Source: CAIKNB01 sp964415965 (GTDB lineage Bacteria > Patescibacteriota > Patescibacteriia > 2-12-FULL-60-25). From it: 64,000 nt of DNA. The position numbers and the translations under genes are program-made. Shown here in pieces: positions 27,277 through 34,753 of the stretch. The stretch lies in assembly GCA_964415965.1 (NCBI GenBank), contig CAYQCK010000003.1:62001-126000 (forward strand). Reading direction: 5' to 3'. Each line of letters opens with the position of its first letter. Position 1 is the stretch's first letter. The notes under the pieces are model-generated. The model saw nothing but the letters and a program-made list of their open reading frames with translations. It made no database searches and was not told the origin of the DNA.

Positions 27277-27325
27277 AACCACCCCAATCCCTGGACCATC
27301 AGGGCTTGAGGCGGAACCAAACCGA

Positions 27326-27350
27326 ACGGGAAAAACCCGTTTTTGTTTTT
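27326..27350 (+). terminator. Intrinsic terminator
   Basis: ACGGG/CCCGT with an AAAAA loop, followed by TTTTGTTTTT. Ends the 25668-27242 gene group. Confidence 0.8.
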
Positions 27351-27433
27351 CAAACAAAAGGCAAAAATACTATTTTTATACCGCTCAACCCAGCACCGGC
27401 CCGAGCCCGCCAAAACAAGCGTCCGGCAGAGGC

Positions 27434-27462
27434 TTGACAAATCCGGTATTTTCTGTTAGATT
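27434..27462 (+). promoter_or_regulatory. Sigma70-type promoter
   Basis: TTGACA (27434-27439), 17 bases, TAGATT (27457-27462). Transcription would start near 27469, about 315 bases before the next gene. Confidence 0.8.
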
Positions 27463-27468
27463 AGCCCA

Positions 27469-27700
27469 TTGCTTAGACAATCCAGAGTGTGTCCCAAGGG
27501 AATGGAGGCTTCTTTGCCGCCTGCGGCTCCGGATCAATCTGGACCCGCGCCAGCGGCCATCTCTCTCTTCCGTTCGCGCCAGGCCATGTGCCGAACCGCG
27601 AACGAACCAATCTTGGGCTCGCGCCAAGCTTTTGCAGACGCGCGAGCCGCCTCCAGCCCCTTGGGCCAGACCGGGCTCTCATGCCCGGTGGGCGTCGGGC
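27469..27700 (+). ncRNA. Structured RNA candidate or long leader
   Basis: Starts at a good promoter. CCCAAGGG-AAT-GGAGGC near 27492 pairs with GCCTCC-AGC-CCCTTGGG near 27650. Inside are GGCTCGCGC/GCGCGAGCC and GTTCGCG/CGCGAAC, and a further hairpin ACCGGGC/GCCCGGT follows. Such long end-to-end pairing is typical of a stable RNA. I recognise no class; it could also be the leader of the gene at 27783. Confidence 0.45.
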
Positions 27701-27782
27701 TTCAAATGGGCCAATTTTTATGCGGTCCGCACCCAGCCTGACGCCGCCGGACAAGAGAGCCTCAACCCAGGAGCACCTTAGA

Positions 27783-28061
27783 ATGAGGAAGGGCATCGTC
27801 CTGCTGACGGCCTGCATGTTGGAGATCGCGTGGATTGCGCTGTGGCTTTACGCCCTGAACGGATTCCGCCGCGATGCGGTCATCTTCTTCGAAATCCTGA
27901 TCGTCGGCCTCTTCGTCATGGGATACATCCCCTGGCGGGCCGCGCAGCTCTCGGACAAGCCGAGCGTCTACGGACGCCTCGCTTCCCGCATCGAGGAATG
28001 GCAAAAACTCCAGGCAGTGATGCGCGACGAAGAACAGCAACGCCGCCGCCACGGCATCTGA
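27783..28061 (+). CDS. Small membrane protein
   Basis: 92 residues from ATG 27783, with AGGAG about ten bases upstream; a longer reading from GTG 27489 would translate the structured RNA and is rejected. Two hydrophobic segments (about 4-23 and 30-50) form a membrane hairpin, followed by a charged cytoplasmic tail rich in Arg, Glu and Gln. No family recognised. Same strand as the rest of the accessory group. Confidence 0.7.
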   Translation: MRKGIVLLTACMLEIAWIALWLYALNGFRRDAVIFFEILIVGLFVMGYIPWRAAQLSDKPSVYGRLASRIEEWQKLQAVMRDEEQQRRRHGI

Positions 28062-28457
28062 TTCCCATCCTCGACTCCGGCCAGCTCGGTTCCGACCGAC
28101 TGGCCTTCCGCACCAGTTCCCGTGCCTGAGACGCACTGGACCTGATGCGGGCATGGATATCCGCCGCAAGTCGCCGGTGACAGCCTTCGCCGTCGGCTTG
28201 GGGCGGACCTCGCGGTCCGTCGCCGACGCACTTCAAAAGACGTTCCTGAACCATCCCGTCCGACGGGACTAAAGCCTTGGCTGAACCAGGGCCCGGACAG
28301 GCAACACTTATTTCAACCAGCGTCAGCCTCCCCAAACAGCCAAGCCGCAACTTCACAACCGAACAACTCTCCGCATCTCGGGCCATCAGACAGCCCGCCA
28401 AGATCGGAGCTAACAGGCGGGAAACCGCCTTAGGAACAGTTTCCAAGGAGGAAAAGC
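28062..28457. other. Gap with leader hairpins
   Basis: No gene seen. It ends with GGCGG-GAAA-CCGCC, a GNRA-loop hairpin at about 28413-28426, and GGAA/TTCC directly before the Shine-Dalgarno sequence of the next gene, so a structured leader is likely. Confidence 0.45.
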
Positions 28458-29738
28458 ATGCACCAGAACCTGATCGACAGTCTCGCCGTACGGATGAACG
28501 TGGAAGCGCACGGCCAGATCGAGTCCTACTCCACCCCGTTCAACAACATCGTCGTGACCGGACCGGACGGCGAAGACACGCACTACATGCCGCCCGCGAA
28601 TCTCCGGCTGATGATGTTCAACATCCCGGCCGTGAACCGCGACGGCGAACCCGTGATCATGAGCAAGGACGAGATCGTCCTCTGCCGCCTCGGGCTCCCC
28701 CGCGAAATCCTGAGCAAGTCCCGCCGGGCGTCCATGGATCCGAAGCTGCGTCGGGACCTCGAATTCTACGAGAGCCTCGACGTCCTGGAGTACCAGGCCC
28801 GGATCGAGATCGCCTACGGCAAGTGCGACATGGTCGCGCCGCAGGAGGCCCTCGAACGCCACGAGCTCAGCTACTTGGGACCGGACCTGGAGAAGATGGT
28901 GCTCGACGGCGTCATGGACACCATGTTCGTCGACGACCGCAACTACCACGGCGGCGGCGGACGCTCCGGCCGGCCCCAGAAGACGAGCATCGACCTGTAC
29001 TGGCTGCGGCGCATCATCCGCAAGCAGAAGCCGGGCGACAAGCTCACCTTCGGGCGGTACTTCGTGAAGCTCACCGGCGATATCCGTCAGACCATCGCCG
29101 GCGACTCGCGGTTCATCACCCACGTCATCTTCGGCCGGCTGCCAGACAAGAACGCGCGGGTCCGGCCGCTCGACCGCATCTCCGGTCGTCTCGGCCAGGA
29201 CGGTCGCGGCTTCATCGCCGTGCTGCAGATGCAGGACATCCGGCACGGCATCGAGACGTACACGAGCCAGATCGTCCCGGAGCCAGAAGGTCGAGGCACG
29301 ATGCACGAAATCTGGCTCATCGACCACCCGACACCGATCTGCATGGACGATCCGGGCCTGGACAAGTTCTTGGCCCATTTCGCGCCCCAGCAGACCGTCC
29401 CGGAGCCGGAAGTCCTCGCGGAGGAAGCCGGAGGCGAAGCCGAGGCCGAACAGGCCGAAGCCGAGCCCCAGGCGGAAGCCGAGACCGAACCCCCCGTTCC
29501 CGAGGCGACGACGTCCGAATCCGAAGGAGCGGCAACCTCGACCGAGGAGCCGCAGCCTGATCCGGAATCCGGAGCGACGGAACCCGCGGAGGAAGCCGAG
29601 GCCGAACAGGCCGAAGCCGAGCCCCAGGCGGAACCCGTGTCCGCCCCGGAAACGGTCCAGGAAGCTCCTGTTGCTGCCGCTTCCCAGACGGCCGACGAGG
29701 ACCTGCCTCCGGAAGTCCGCGAACTCCTCTCCAACTGA
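28458..29738 (+). CDS. Hypothetical protein with acidic repeat tail
   Basis: 426 residues; strong AGGAGGA before the ATG. Residues 1-305 form a compact, mixed alpha/beta domain with no family I recognise. Residues 310-410 are almost only Glu, Ala, Pro, Gln, Ser and Thr, and contain a duplicated block EAEAEQAEAEPQAE encoded by an exact 42-bp direct repeat (29436-29477 and 29592-29633). The tail ends in a short LPPEVRELLSN helix. No signal peptide. Largest gene of the accessory group. Confidence 0.75.
   Translation: MHQNLIDSLAVRMNVEAHGQIESYSTPFNNIVVTGPDGEDTHYMPPANLRLMMFNIPAVNRDGEPVIMSKDEIVLCRLGLPREILSKSRRASMDPKLRRDLEFYESLDVLEYQARIEIAYGKCDMVAPQEALERHELSYLGPDLEKMVLDGVMDTMFVDDRNYHGGGGRSGRPQKTSIDLYWLRRIIRKQKPGDKLTFGRYFVKLTGDIRQTIAGDSRFITHVIFGRLPDKNARVRPLDRISGRLGQDGRGFIAVLQMQDIRHGIETYTSQIVPEPEGRGTMHEIWLIDHPTPICMDDPGLDKFLAHFAPQQTVPEPEVLAEEAGGEAEAEQAEAEPQAEAETEPPVPEATTSESEGAATSTEEPQPDPESGATEPAEEAEAEQAEAEPQAEPVSAPETVQEAPVAAASQTADEDLPPEVRELLSN
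29436..29633. repeat. Exact 42-bp direct repeat in coding sequence
   Basis: 29436-29477 and 29592-29633 are identical and in frame, 156 bases apart. Confidence 0.85.
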
Positions 29739-29751
29739 CCCCGCCTGCACC

Positions 29752-29777
29752 CGCGAAGCCGATCTTCGGCTTCGCGG
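29752..29777 (+). repeat. Perfect hairpin after the gene
   Basis: CGCGAAGCC/GGCTTCGCG, 9 bp, with a 7-base loop and no T-run. Confidence 0.65.
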
Positions 29778-29798
29778 ATTCCCTCGATGACTGCATCC

Positions 29799-29827
29799 TT
29801 GCCAAAACCGGCGAATAGGGCTATGGA
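29799..29827 (+). promoter_or_regulatory. Likely promoter
   Basis: TTGCCA (29799-29804), 17 bases, TATGGA (29822-29827). Confidence 0.5.
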
Positions 29828-29858
29828 GTTATTGAGGGAATCTTATTTCGGGAGTCTC

Positions 29859-29905
29859 CGCCCCCTGCGCCGCGACGGCCTTGCGCCGCTGTGCAGGGGG
29901 CGGAA
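29859..29905 (+). repeat. Large leader hairpin
   Basis: CCGCCCCCTGC and GCAGGGGGCGG form perfect 11-bp arms around a loop that can itself fold. It lies in the leader of the gene at 29934. Confidence 0.75.
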
Positions 29906-29933
29906 ACGCCTTTGACAAGCAAGGGGATGCATC

Positions 29934-30530
29934 ATGCGTAACGGGGCTGCCAAAAACGGCAAGTTCGGCAATGGGATCAAGCGTCTCAAGAACCGGGGCG
30001 AGGCGGTCATCGATGCCTCCGACCGGTTCCGGGCCAGGCGCGCCGAAGCGGACAGCGAACGCGCTGCCGCCGTCCTGCTCCCGGCTTGGATCCCCATCCA
30101 AGCCGGCAACCGGGACGCGGCGCGACCCCAGGCGTCAGTCGGACCGGGCCGGGACCCGGGACCCGCGGCAAATAACGTGCAGGCGCTGCGGCCGCGCGTC
30201 GAAGTCGACCCGAAGCAGGTCTTCATCCTAGCTAAGGACGAAGAAGTGCTCGACGAAATCGGCGTCCGTTGCGTACCGTTCACGGTATTGCCGGCGCCCC
30301 TCGACCCCGCAGACGACCTGCCCTACCTGACGCCCTACCTCCTTCGAGGCTGGGATTGCGTCTTGTTCCAAGATCCTGACGACCCCGACTTGCCCCGCGC
30401 CCTGCAGAGGCATGAAGACCCTTATCGGACATTCGATGCGGCCCTCGAAGGCCTGCCGGCGGAAGAACGGGCCAAGTACCGGCGAGGTGATTACAAGCTG
30501 TACCACTTCGTCCCCGACCCGCTTGGCTGA
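29934..30530 (+). CDS. Hypothetical protein
   Basis: 198 residues from ATG 29934, with AGGGG upstream. The first 90 residues are basic and Ala/Pro/Arg-rich, probably disordered. The second half (EVDPKQVFILAKDEEV onward) is an acidic globular domain with DDLPYLTPYLLRGWDCVLF and a final FDAALEGLPAEERAKYRRGDYKLYHF. No family recognised. A hairpin (CCCGAC-GGTT pairing with AACC-GTCGGG near 30559-30580) follows the stop. Last gene of the accessory group. Confidence 0.7.
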   Translation: MRNGAAKNGKFGNGIKRLKNRGEAVIDASDRFRARRAEADSERAAAVLLPAWIPIQAGNRDAARPQASVGPGRDPGPAANNVQALRPRVEVDPKQVFILAKDEEVLDEIGVRCVPFTVLPAPLDPADDLPYLTPYLLRGWDCVLFQDPDDPDLPRALQRHEDPYRTFDAALEGLPAEERAKYRRGDYKLYHFVPDPLG

Positions 30531-30637
30531 CCCGCCCTTTGACCGCTTTCCCGACTGGTTCCCCCTAAACCGGTCGGGCATTCTCTTCGAGAGCTCCGGA
30601 CACGGAGCCGCGAAGCCGAATGGAGCAGTCTTGAGCC

Positions 30638-30666
30638 TTGACAGTCCGGCCCCCGGAACCTACGCT
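30638..30666 (+). promoter_or_regulatory. Promoter of 6S-like RNA
   Basis: TTGACA (30638-30643), 17 bases, TACGCT (30661-30666). Start expected near 30673. Confidence 0.75.
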
Positions 30667-30672
30667 GGATAA

Positions 30673-30850
30673 ATTCCCGGCACGGGAACTGCGAAGCGTT
30701 GCACGTGTCCGATGGTCGCCGCTGTGGCTCCCTTGTGCAAACGAGGGAATCTCTCTCCTCCCACGGCTACCGCTATCACTTATACGTGGCAGCGCTTTGC
30801 AGCTCCGGTGCCGGAAATTGAAAAATGCCCCAAGGGGGCTGTTTTTATTT
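30673..30850 (+). ncRNA. 6S-RNA-like rod-shaped RNA
   Basis: About 175 nt between a promoter and an intrinsic terminator. The 5' arm (30674-30706) pairs almost completely with the 3' arm (30784-30816), giving roughly 30 bp with a few bulges. Next comes an unpaired stretch of about 15 bases on each side (30707-30720 and 30768-30783), then GCTGTGG/CCACGGC and a terminal hairpin TCCCT/AGGGA. A long closing stem, central bubble and terminal stem-loop are the hallmark of 6S RNA, which mimics open promoter DNA and binds sigma70 holoenzyme. Class inferred from shape only. Confidence 0.65.
30826..30850 (+). terminator. Terminator of the 6S-like RNA
   Basis: GCCCC/GGGGC with an AAG loop, followed by TGTTTTTATTTT. 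Confidence 0.8.
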
Positions 30851-30870
30851 TCGGCGGATGCCTTTCGGCC

Positions 30871-31638
30871 TTACTCCGCCGTACCGGTCGCGGTCGATGT
30901 CGCGGGCAGCGCGACTCCGGTGGTCGTCGCCGTGCCGGTCGACGATCTCGAAAAATCCAAGCCGTCGGAGCGTTCGAACAGCACGTGCCGCTCGATGGTC
31001 GTCGGCGCGCTGTAGCGGCGTCGGGCCTGCACCAGGATGGTCGACAGCCCGGGCGGCGCATCCACGGACGCGCTGAACGAACCGTCGCGCCCGACAATCA
31101 CGGACTCGCCGTTCACGGTCAGTTTGGCCGCTGCGTCCGTCGAACCCCTGACTTGGATCCGTGACCGGTCCAGACGCTGGCCCTCGGTCGGTGAAATGAC
31201 TTCGAGCTGGGGTAGTTTCGACATCTGCATCGCCTGGAAAACCAGGTATCCGCCGATAGCCGTGACCAGGACGCAGGACGCCAACAGCACCGTCAATTTG
31301 GAGCTGACGAGCAGGTCGCGTTTGTTGATGCGCGGACGCAGCATCTCGTGGGGCTCGACGCTTAAGCCCTGCCGCAACAGCAGTTCCTGGTACTTGTCCA
31401 CGAAGAAATCCACACTTCCCTCAAGTTGGGCGGCCAACACCCGCACATGCCTTTCGGCATACAGCGGATCGGTCAGGTCGATAAGCCGCTCCTCCTCTAG
31501 GGCGGCTATGACCAAAGAGTGGATGCCCGTCAGCCGCGCCAAAGACTCCCGCGTATAGCCCCGCAGCTCTCTGAGTTCGAGGAGATCGTTGCCGAAACCC
31601 GTCTCGCCTCGATAGATTTTTTTTCGGATGAAAGGCAT
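30871..31638 (-). CDS. RodZ-like helix-turn-helix membrane protein
   Basis: 255 residues with the RodZ layout. An N-terminal Xre/HTH_25-type domain (about 12-85, including LRELRGYTRESLARLTGI), one transmembrane helix (about 113-135), then an extracellular beta domain (about 145-225, ISPTEGQRLDRSRIQVRGSTD) and a Ser/Thr/Ala-rich tail. RodZ links MreB to the cell-wall machinery. mreB is not in the window. It lies 40 bases after ftsK on the same strand and is the last gene of that run. Confidence 0.8.
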   Translation of the reverse strand: MPFIRKKIYRGETGFGNDLLELRELRGYTRESLARLTGIHSLVIAALEEERLIDLTDPLYAERHVRVLAAQLEGSVDFFVDKYQELLLRQGLSVEPHEMLRPRINKRDLLVSSKLTVLLASCVLVTAIGGYLVFQAMQMSKLPQLEVISPTEGQRLDRSRIQVRGSTDAAAKLTVNGESVIVGRDGSFSASVDAPPGLSTILVQARRRYSAPTTIERHVLFERSDGLDFSRSSTGTATTTGVALPATSTATGTAE

Positions 31639-31678
31639 GTCCGGGATTTGGCGTCGGGCGGTCTGGGGTTTTGGCCGC

Positions 31679-33916
31679 TCACTCTTCCTCGATATCCGGT
31701 ATCTCGCGGTTCACTTGCTGCAACGCCGGATGCTGTTCGGCTGCGGGCTGGGACGGGATCTGGTCCATGCCCTTGGTGAATTCGACCTTGAGGATCTCAC
31801 GCGGTTTGGCGCCGTCGCCCGGCCCGATGAAACCTTCCTGTTCGAGCAGGTCCAGGATGCGGGCCGCACGGGCGTAGCCGACCTTGAGGCGACGCTGGAG
31901 CAACGAAGCCGAGGCTTTGCCGGCGCGGATTATCTCTTCTTTAGCCTCCGGCAGGAGCGGGTCGCCGTCGCCTTCGTCGATGCCGTTGCGGAACGATGTC
32001 TCCCCGCCCTGGCCGCGCGCCTCGACGACGCTCGGGTCGTATTCGGCCGGCTCGTACTTTCCCTTGAGGAATTCGACCACCCGGCCGATCTCGTCGTCGG
32101 CCACGAACGAACCCTGGATGCGGCGCGGGCTGGCCATGTCCGAGGTCTGGAACAGCATGTCGCCGCGGCCGATGAGCTTTTCGGCGCCCATCGAATCCAG
32201 GATGGTGCGTGAATCAGTCGACGATGCTACCGCGAAGGCGATGCGCGCCGGGATATTCGCCTTGATGAGGCCCGTCAGGACGTCGACCGACGGCCGCTGG
32301 GTGGCCAGGACCAGATGGATGCCGACGGCACGAGACATCTGGGCCAAACGCACGATCGGCCCTTCGACTTCGGCCATGGCCGTGACCATCAGGTCGGCCA
32401 ACTCGTCGACCACGACCACGATGTACGGCAGCTTGTCCTGGGTCCGGGCGTTGTACGATTCGATGTCGCGGGCGCCGAACTTGGACAGCACGTCGAACCG
32501 CCGATCCATCTCACGTAACGCCCATTTCAATGAATTGACCGTCTTGTCCACGTCCGTGATGACCGGCGTCACGAGATGCGGGATACCGTTATACACCTGG
32601 AGCTCGACGCGTTTCGGGTCGACCATGATGAGCTTCAGGTCGTCAGGCCCGTTGGCGTAGAGCAGCGATACGATGAGGGTGTTGAGGCAAACCGACTTGC
32701 CCGAACCGGTGGCGCCGGCGACCAGTAGGTGGGGCATGCGGCCGACGTCGGCCATCCAGGCCTTGCCCGAGACATCGCGGCCCAAGGCGAAGCACAGGTT
32801 GCTCCGGCGGTCGCGCCATTCTTTCGATTCCAACAGCTCGCGCATGCCGACCGTGGCCACGCTCTGGTTCGGCACTTCCAGGCCGACCAAGGATTTTCCG
32901 GGGATGGGCGCTTCGATGCGGATGGGGTGCGCCGCCAAAGCCAAAGCCAAATCGTTATGCAACGCCGTGATGCGCGACAGTTTGACGCCCTCGGCCGGTT
33001 TCAGCGTGAACTGCGTGACCGTGGGGCCGACCGCCACGTCGCCCATCTCGACCGGGATGCCGAATGTCTCGAGCGTGCGCTGGATGACGTATTGGTTGCG
33101 CTGGATGTCGCCCGATGTCGGCTTCTGGTCGCGCTTGGTCAGGAGCTCATACGGCACCTCGATCTTCGGCTGGCGACGCTTGGGCTTCGGCGGAGGCTCA
33201 TGCCCGGTTTCCTCGTCGCCCTCCTCTTCGCCGGACGGCTCGGCCTGTTTCGGCCTGACCGGCGGCGGCAGGGGCTTCTCGACGATCTCCGGCTGTTTGG
33301 TGACCTGGGCCCGGATCTTCTCTTCCTTCAGGCTGGCTTGCTTGGCGAAAATCCATTTGAAAGGCGCCAGCAAAGCCGACAGGAACTTCCTGAGGTAGCC
33401 GAAAATCACGTTCAAAATCTGGACCACGCGCTTGAGCGAAGTGTTGAAGATGAGCAGGAGGGACACGACGAACAGGGCCATGAACAGGGTCCCGGCCCCG
33501 AACCTGCCCAGGAGCGAAATCATGGGCTCGGCCAAGAGCGAACCGAGTTTGCCGCCCAAGGTCGCGAGCTTTTCCGGCAACTCGGCCGCATCCGCATTCG
33601 CCACGTGGATGAACGGATTAAGCGAAGCGAAGAACAGCAGGAACCCGACGTAGTTGGTCGTCTTGAGCGGGAATTTCTGCGGGGTCAGCTCATGGATGCC
33701 GATGGCGAACAGGATGAATGGCAAGGCTATCCGGTCCCAACCCAGCACGTGGGATAAGGCTTGGTCGACCGATATCCCGACCTTGCCGGCCAGATCGAAC
33801 GTGGCCAACAGGCTGAAAGTCGCGACCGCGAAAATCGCGACCGTGAGTATCCCGTGGGCGGTCTCGGGGTCGAGCGACAAGTCTGGGAATTTGAATCCTC
33901 GGCGTCTGCGTGGCAT
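31679..33916 (-). CDS. ftsK: DNA translocase FtsK
   Basis: 745 residues, on the short side for FtsK/SpoIIIE. Four hydrophobic helices in the first 190 residues anchor it at the septum; a charged Pro/Glu/Lys linker (about 205-250) follows. The motor has Walker A GATGSGKSVCLN and Walker B VVVVDELADLM, and the VLATQRPSVDVLTG segment. A C-terminal winged-helix gamma domain (SLLQRRLKVGYARAARILDLLEQEGFIGP-type) is present. It pumps chromosome ends through the septum and activates dimer resolution. Confidence 0.97.
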   Translation of the reverse strand: MPRRRRGFKFPDLSLDPETAHGILTVAIFAVATFSLLATFDLAGKVGISVDQALSHVLGWDRIALPFILFAIGIHELTPQKFPLKTTNYVGFLLFFASLNPFIHVANADAAELPEKLATLGGKLGSLLAEPMISLLGRFGAGTLFMALFVVSLLLIFNTSLKRVVQILNVIFGYLRKFLSALLAPFKWIFAKQASLKEEKIRAQVTKQPEIVEKPLPPPVRPKQAEPSGEEEGDEETGHEPPPKPKRRQPKIEVPYELLTKRDQKPTSGDIQRNQYVIQRTLETFGIPVEMGDVAVGPTVTQFTLKPAEGVKLSRITALHNDLALALAAHPIRIEAPIPGKSLVGLEVPNQSVATVGMRELLESKEWRDRRSNLCFALGRDVSGKAWMADVGRMPHLLVAGATGSGKSVCLNTLIVSLLYANGPDDLKLIMVDPKRVELQVYNGIPHLVTPVITDVDKTVNSLKWALREMDRRFDVLSKFGARDIESYNARTQDKLPYIVVVVDELADLMVTAMAEVEGPIVRLAQMSRAVGIHLVLATQRPSVDVLTGLIKANIPARIAFAVASSTDSRTILDSMGAEKLIGRGDMLFQTSDMASPRRIQGSFVADDEIGRVVEFLKGKYEPAEYDPSVVEARGQGGETSFRNGIDEGDGDPLLPEAKEEIIRAGKASASLLQRRLKVGYARAARILDLLEQEGFIGPGDGAKPREILKVEFTKGMDQIPSQPAAEQHPALQQVNREIPDIEEE

Positions 33917-33934
33917 GTGTTTTTCCCTCTTATC

Positions 33935-34753
33935 CTAGCGGACAATCGTCGCCCTGTCACGCCTCACGCTTCTGGCGATGAAGACCGCGCACGCGGCGAT
34001 TACGGCCAGATACAACGCCGGATAGGCGAACTCGACCGCGAACCGCGGGTACGGCAGGACACGCAGGGAGTGGTTAGCCAGACGGAAAACCGTCAGCCCA
34101 AGCAGGAATCCGGCCGCCGGCACGCCGCGTGGCGCCTGGCGTTTTCGCAGCCACACGGCCAAACCGGAGCCGGCCAAGGCTGCAGCGCCCTCGTACAGCT
34201 GCGTCGGATGGACCGGCAAGACAGCGAACGGCCCGGTCAGCCCCTGGGACATCTGCGCCAGATGGGCCTGGCTGAACAACGGATATTCCACGGCCCAAGG
34301 CAAGCCCGTCGGCCGACCGAAACAGCAACCATTCAGGAAACAGCCGAGGCGCATCACGACCAAACCAACGCCGAACGCCGGCGCCGCGGCGTCGGCGAAA
34401 CGCAAACCGTCGAGCTTCAGCCGGCGGGCTACGACCCAAGCTGCGGCCGCGGCGGCGGCCAATCCGCCATAAAGCGAAAAACCTTCGGCCTCCAAAGCCA
34501 CGGCCCGCCAGGGCTGGCTAAGGTAAAAATCCGGACGGAGCAGGATATTCGCCAGTCTGGCTCCGACCAGGAACGCCAGGACGGCCGCGCCGAGGACAAA
34601 GGCCGCCTGCCGGCCGCGGACGCCGTCTTGCCGCCATGACCAGACCGCGAGTCCGCCGGCCACGACCAAAGCCGCCGCCAGGCACGACCGGTAATATCCG
34701 ACCTCCCCTGCCCCGAACGGCAGGTCGAGGTAGCGCGGTCCGGCTTGGATCAT
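33935..34753 (-). CDS. lgt: Prolipoprotein diacylglyceryl transferase
   Basis: 272 residues with about seven membrane helices. Lgt moves diacylglycerol from phosphatidylglycerol to the lipobox cysteine. Diagnostic motifs: LGCFLNGCCFG near residue 145 and VHPTQLYE near 190. Its start overlaps the stop of the upstream anchored protein as ATGA, and ftsK begins 18 bases on, so it is in the middle of an operon. Substrates visible in the window are the lipoproteins at 12001, 38173 and 57813. Confidence 0.92.
   Translation of the reverse strand: MIQAGPRYLDLPFGAGEVGYYRSCLAAALVVAGGLAVWSWRQDGVRGRQAAFVLGAAVLAFLVGARLANILLRPDFYLSQPWRAVALEAEGFSLYGGLAAAAAAAWVVARRLKLDGLRFADAAAPAFGVGLVVMRLGCFLNGCCFGRPTGLPWAVEYPLFSQAHLAQMSQGLTGPFAVLPVHPTQLYEGAAALAGSGLAVWLRKRQAPRGVPAAGFLLGLTVFRLANHSLRVLPYPRFAVEFAYPALYLAVIAACAVFIARSVRRDRATIVR

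Noticed and set aside
26876..27781. A 301-codon frame
   Set aside because: Runs through a terminator, a promoter and the structured RNA; composition is Pro/Arg/Ser-rich noise.
27489..27782. Long N-terminal extension of the 92-residue membrane protein
   Set aside because: Would translate a highly structured segment; the ATG at 27783 has its own ribosome site.
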